Assembly (NCBI GenBank): GCA_015490475.1
Contig: WFXT01000067.1
Coordinates: forward strand, 1 to 9,824
Direction of reading: 5' to 3'
Length of the DNA: 9,824 nucleotides
Source of the DNA: Bacteroidota bacterium
Lineage (GTDB): Bacteria; Bacteroidota; Bacteroidia; JAADEI01
Part shown: piece after piece, positions 7,452 through 9,824 of the stretch
How the letters are laid out: every line of letters starts with the position of its first letter
Position numbering within the stretch: the first letter of the stretch is position 1
Notes under the pieces: model-generated
The model's input: the letters and a program-made list of their open reading frames with translations, nothing else
The model's database searches: none
What the model was told of the DNA's origin: nothing
Position numbers and translations under genes: made by a program

Positions 7452-8084
7452 TTAATGCATCTCCAGATATTGTCCTTTAGCACCCACCCCCATCTTATGC
7501 GTCAGTTCAGCACCATGATGACCAGCCACAGAAACCGCTACGGCAGCAGCAATCAACACAACGGCAGTTAGCCATTTAACACGGGAAAACTTCAATTCAA
7601 TAGCCTTCAATATAGTGCCTGCAAAAGCAAGAATAACACTTATCTGAGCCCATTCTTCATGCTCCTCAAAAATTTCAAGGATAACGGTAGGTACATTAGA
7701 AGCCAGATGCGGATGAACAAAATTGCCAGCAATAAAACCAGAGATAGCACCAGCCCCCACAACACCCAATATCACATAATCAAGTGTTTTGTTATTAACA
7801 AACAGCACCACTATCTGCAACACTGCTGCCAATAGCAACAGAACAATTGGAAAATGAACAACCAGAGGATGATAGGTAGGAAAATCCCTTAAATATATCT
7901 CTTCATCCGACTGCTCAGTAACAGCCTGACCACCTGCTAAACCACTAACCGTGTCATCAACAGCTTGAGCAGGACTCTCCTGAGAAGCACCTTCCTTTTG
8001 ATTATCATGGTCATGTCCGATGTGTGCTGATGTGAAATAAGCTATTCCCAAAAATCCAAGTATAACCGTTATTCGTCTCAACAT
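7452..8084 (-). CDS. DUF2231 membrane protein with exported His-rich N-terminus
   Basis: 210 residues. A signal peptide (1-20, ending FTSA) is followed by a histidine-rich start HIGHDHD (H21, H24, H26) and a Q/E/A-rich linker to about 66. The membrane domain begins with YHPLVVHFPIVLLLL (H72, H77), the DUF2231 hallmark, and continues through four hydrophobic segments (about 77-96, 102-121, 146-162, 170-188). It ends with AGHHGAELTHKMGVG (187-201), the conserved glycine/histidine tail of this family. The conserved histidines at membrane edges suggest haem or metal binding; the family is often found with cytochromes, but no cytochrome gene is in the window. The start ATG at 8084 has no Shine-Dalgarno; TAATTTAG at 8116-8109 is one mismatch from a TAnnTTTG -7 box. 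Function is unknown. It lies 71 bases beyond the lipoprotein gene and converges on DUF885. Confidence 0.82.
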   Translation of the reverse strand: MLRRITVILGFLGIAYFTSAHIGHDHDNQKEGASQESPAQAVDDTVSGLAGGQAVTEQSDEEIYLRDFPTYHPLVVHFPIVLLLLAAVLQIVVLFVNNKTLDYVILGVVGAGAISGFIAGNFVHPHLASNVPTVILEIFEEHEEWAQISVILAFAGTILKAIELKFSRVKWLTAVVLIAAAVAVSVAGHHGAELTHKMGVGAKGQYLEMH

Positions 8085-8155
8085 GATTTAATTCATTTAT
8101 TAACGCTACTAAATTAAAAAATTCCCTAGATTTAGGCACATTTCTGTAATGTTAG

Positions 8156-8869
8156 TTAATCAATCCATATAGCAACGCTTAATCTGGCAGGGGGCATGTC
8201 TGGTCTAATTGTAAATGCTAAAATTTGTGTTGACAAGCCCACTTCAATGCGCTGGTTATGTCTGAAAGCAAATGCCAGTCCCCCGCCAAGACCTATATAA
8301 TATCTCACCATGAATGACCAATTCTCATGAATGGTTTGATATCCCAAGGCAACACCTCCCGTTGGAAGAGGGAAAAATTGCATCCTTGTGCCACTTTCTA
8401 CATACCCTGTCCTCGGGTCGTACTTAGAGTAGCTTTCCTCCTTACCCTCCATACCGAAACCTCCCCATAAACCAACTTCCAATCTTTTAATATCACTTTC
8501 GTCTTCATGAATTATAGGTGCAAGAGCCAGAAGCCCCTGAACCTGAAAGCCGGGCACCTGCTTCCATGTGGGAGTATTCTCTGCAAATAGATATTGTCCA
8601 TACCAGCCATTGAGCCACAAGCCTCCCCGAACCCATTCCCCAGTAGCATAAATACCGCTTTGCATGCCAAACATATATCCTGTTTCATCTTCAAACTGAG
8701 CCCCAATTATTCCACCATATACCTCATGTCGGAAAGATGCCTTAGAAGAGTTATCATTAGCAGTGGAAGGCGGAACGAAATAAGTTATAGGTAAATAAAC
8801 ACGCCCGCCACAGCCTATAATAAAAACAGCGATAAGCACAAAAAATAACACATTAGTTCTTCTCCCCAT
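8156..8869 (-). CDS. Unrecognised lipoprotein, beta-strand rich, possible outer-membrane barrel
   Basis: 237 residues from ATG 8869. MGRRTNVLFFVLIAVFIIGC is a clean lipoprotein signal: basic n-region, hydrophobic core, lipobox IIGC with C20. The rest alternates glycine/aromatic strands, e.g. GGIIGAQFEDETGYMFGMQS, WVRGGLWLNGWYGQYLF, RLEVGLWGGFGM, GGVALGYQTI and FMVRYYIGLGGGLAFAF, ending RLSVAIWID. These look like amphipathic beta-hairpins of a small barrel or porin-like fold, but I cannot assign a family. The open frame reaches a TTG at 8902, which I reject because it would add residues before a perfect lipoprotein n-region and lies upstream of a -7-like box (8891-8898). A function cannot be given; it may assemble at the cell surface alongside the S74 protein 49 bases upstream. 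Confidence 0.75.
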   Translation of the reverse strand: MGRRTNVLFFVLIAVFIIGCGGRVYLPITYFVPPSTANDNSSKASFRHEVYGGIIGAQFEDETGYMFGMQSGIYATGEWVRGGLWLNGWYGQYLFAENTPTWKQVPGFQVQGLLALAPIIHEDESDIKRLEVGLWGGFGMEGKEESYSKYDPRTGYVESGTRMQFFPLPTGGVALGYQTIHENWSFMVRYYIGLGGGLAFAFRHNQRIEVGLSTQILAFTIRPDMPPARLSVAIWID

Positions 8870-8890
8870 TGAAAGCACATTTACACATAT

Positions 8891-8898
8891 CAAAGTTA
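8891..8898 (-). promoter_or_regulatory. Candidate -7 box upstream of the beta-rich lipoprotein gene
   Basis: The minus strand reads TAACTTTG, an exact TAnnTTTG match, with its last G 21 bases before ATG 8869. That spacing nearly equals the 22 bases seen at the cupin gene. No -33 TTG element is visible at the normal distance, so this is suggestive only. If real, it gives the lipoprotein its own transcript separate from the S74 gene. Confidence 0.33.
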
Positions 8899-8918
8899 AC
8901 AATTAGTTTTTAATCATA

Positions 8919-9824
8919 TTAATTATTCCATATCGTTTCATTGTTTGTTTTGTCAATTTGCATTGTCAATGTTCTGAGCTGTTTTAACCTATCATTAAGT
9001 TCCGAAATTCTCATACCAATATGTTCAAGTCTATGCTGATTATATTTAAACAAGGCACCACCAACAGCTAACAACTGCCAATAATCAATGGCTTCTAAAC
9101 CCTGATACTTAAACACAATCGGTAATGAATCTGGAACATGTTGTGCCACTAAACCAATATGAACCGATGTATCATAACCATTTTTCCAACGATATTTGTA
9201 AATGGGAAGCTTTGTCAACAGTTCAAGATATGCAGTATCAATGGGATTTATATTACTCTTGATTCTTTTATCAGAAAGAGAGAGCCAATCATTTGCTATT
9301 CCCCTACCTCTGCCATCCGCTATGTTATCTAAAGTTACCCTATATCCCACATTCCATGAGGCATTCAGCGCAACAAAACCAGTTCTCACATATATAGCGG
9401 CTACGGGACCAATCCATGTCCCATTATCGTCAAAATTGCTAAATAAAAGCCATAGAGAATCGGTTGTAAGAGCCAAAGTAAATCGCGGAATGGATACACC
9501 CCCCACAGAAAACCATGCCAACTGACACATTGAATTGGTTGGCGCTTCCACAACAACAGTAGTTGCGGTATCACCATATATTCTAGCTCCATCATTAATG
9601 TCATTACTCCATATATCAAAAGTAAAGTACGGTGTCTCATTCCCTATGCCTGTAGTTCCTTCAACAATCATACCATTGGATGGGGCTGCTAAAGTTGAGA
9701 ATGTGGTACCGATCGAGAGGTTATCCACTATTGCCAACGTAGATTGTGGTGCTGGCTGTCCCACACCAATGCCAACATTTTGTGCAGACAACTCAACAAG
9801 AACAGAAATTGAAAAAATAAACAC
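8919..9824 (-). CDS. Secreted protein with C-terminal S74 endosialidase-type intramolecular chaperone, start beyond window
   Basis: 301 residues are visible. The first codons (GTG at 9824, FIFSISVLVELSAQ then NVGIG) look like the hydrophobic core and cleavage site of a signal peptide lacking its basic n-region, so the true start is probably a few codons outside. Residues 16-40 (VGIGVGQPAPQSTLAI) match the repeat start of tail-fibre-like secreted Bacteroidota proteins. A beta-rich middle follows. The C-terminal domain from about 180 is Peptidase_S74: LSLSDKRIKSNI, with Ser184 and Lys189 at the spacing of the self-cleaving dyad in phage endosialidase chaperones (S-D-x-R-x-K), then IYKYRWKNG, VHIGLVAQHVPDSLP and LEAIDYWQL. 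Residues about 262-290 form a coiled-coil candidate. Such domains trimerise a fibre and then cut themselves off. The cargo here is unknown; it may be a surface fibre. Confidence 0.85.
   Translation of the reverse strand: MFIFSISVLVELSAQNVGIGVGQPAPQSTLAIVDNLSIGTTFSTLAAPSNGMIVEGTTGIGNETPYFTFDIWSNDINDGARIYGDTATTVVVEAPTNSMCQLAWFSVGGVSIPRFTLALTTDSLWLLFSNFDDNGTWIGPVAAIYVRTGFVALNASWNVGYRVTLDNIADGRGRGIANDWLSLSDKRIKSNINPIDTAYLELLTKLPIYKYRWKNGYDTSVHIGLVAQHVPDSLPIVFKYQGLEAIDYWQLLAVGGALFKYNQHRLEHIGMRISELNDRLKQLRTLTMQIDKTNNETIWNN

Noticed and set aside
8109..8135. Inverted repeat CTAAAT/ATTTAG upstream of the DUF2231 gene
   Set aside because: Only six A/T-rich base pairs with a 15-base loop; too weak for a terminator or operator.
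8870..8902. TTG 8902 as the lipoprotein start
   Set aside because: It adds 11 residues before a perfect lipoprotein n-region and overlaps the likely promoter box.
1..9824. tRNA, rRNA, CRISPR, insertion sequence or toxin-antitoxin pair
   Set aside because: No repeats with spacers, no transposase-like frame and no tRNA-like hairpin set was recognised by eye; only a covariance-model search could settle small RNAs.

Overview
The window reads as chromosomal DNA of a bacterium of the Bacteroidota or a close relative. The evidence is a YidC with a long periplasmic domain and the phylum's typical core, a GpsA with a GGGSWATA nucleotide loop and an HxxNPxYL-like segment, LEA14-like and DUF6438 envelope proteins, a secreted S74-chaperone protein, almost no Shine-Dalgarno sequences, and two exact TAnnTTTG -7 boxes upstream of likely starts. 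I cannot name the genus. Codon and base composition look even across the window, with no insertion sequence, phage module, CRISPR array, tRNA or rRNA.

Region 1 (1-5577, minus strand, read right to left) is one compact six-gene cluster: cupin protein, LEA14-like lipoprotein, YidC insertase, DUF6438 secreted protein, M20 zinc hydrolase and GpsA (glycerol-3-phosphate dehydrogenase, cut by the left edge). Junctions are 8-base overlaps or gaps of 1 to 17 bases, so a single transcript with translational coupling is likely. The theme is the cell envelope: phospholipid precursor supply (GpsA), membrane protein insertion (YidC) and two exported proteins. The cupin and M20 enzymes have no obvious envelope link.

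Region 2 (5578-7215) starts with a 42-base divergent promoter gap and holds one plus-strand gene, a DUF885 metallohydrolase without a signal peptide. It converges on the minus-strand genes of region 3. The 236-base gap between them (7216-7451) has no intact gene but carries protein-like frames on the minus strand, possibly a decayed gene end.

Region 3 (7452-9824, minus strand) holds, in transcription order, a secreted protein with a C-terminal S74 intramolecular chaperone domain (start just beyond the right edge), an unrecognised lipoprotein with beta-barrel-like strands, and a DUF2231 membrane protein whose mature N-terminus would be histidine rich. These look like surface or envelope accessory genes.

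I see no clearly new multi-gene system. The leads most worth checking are the histidine-headed DUF2231 protein, the possible pseudogene in the convergent gap, the cytoplasmic DUF885 enzyme and the start-site and promoter pairs.
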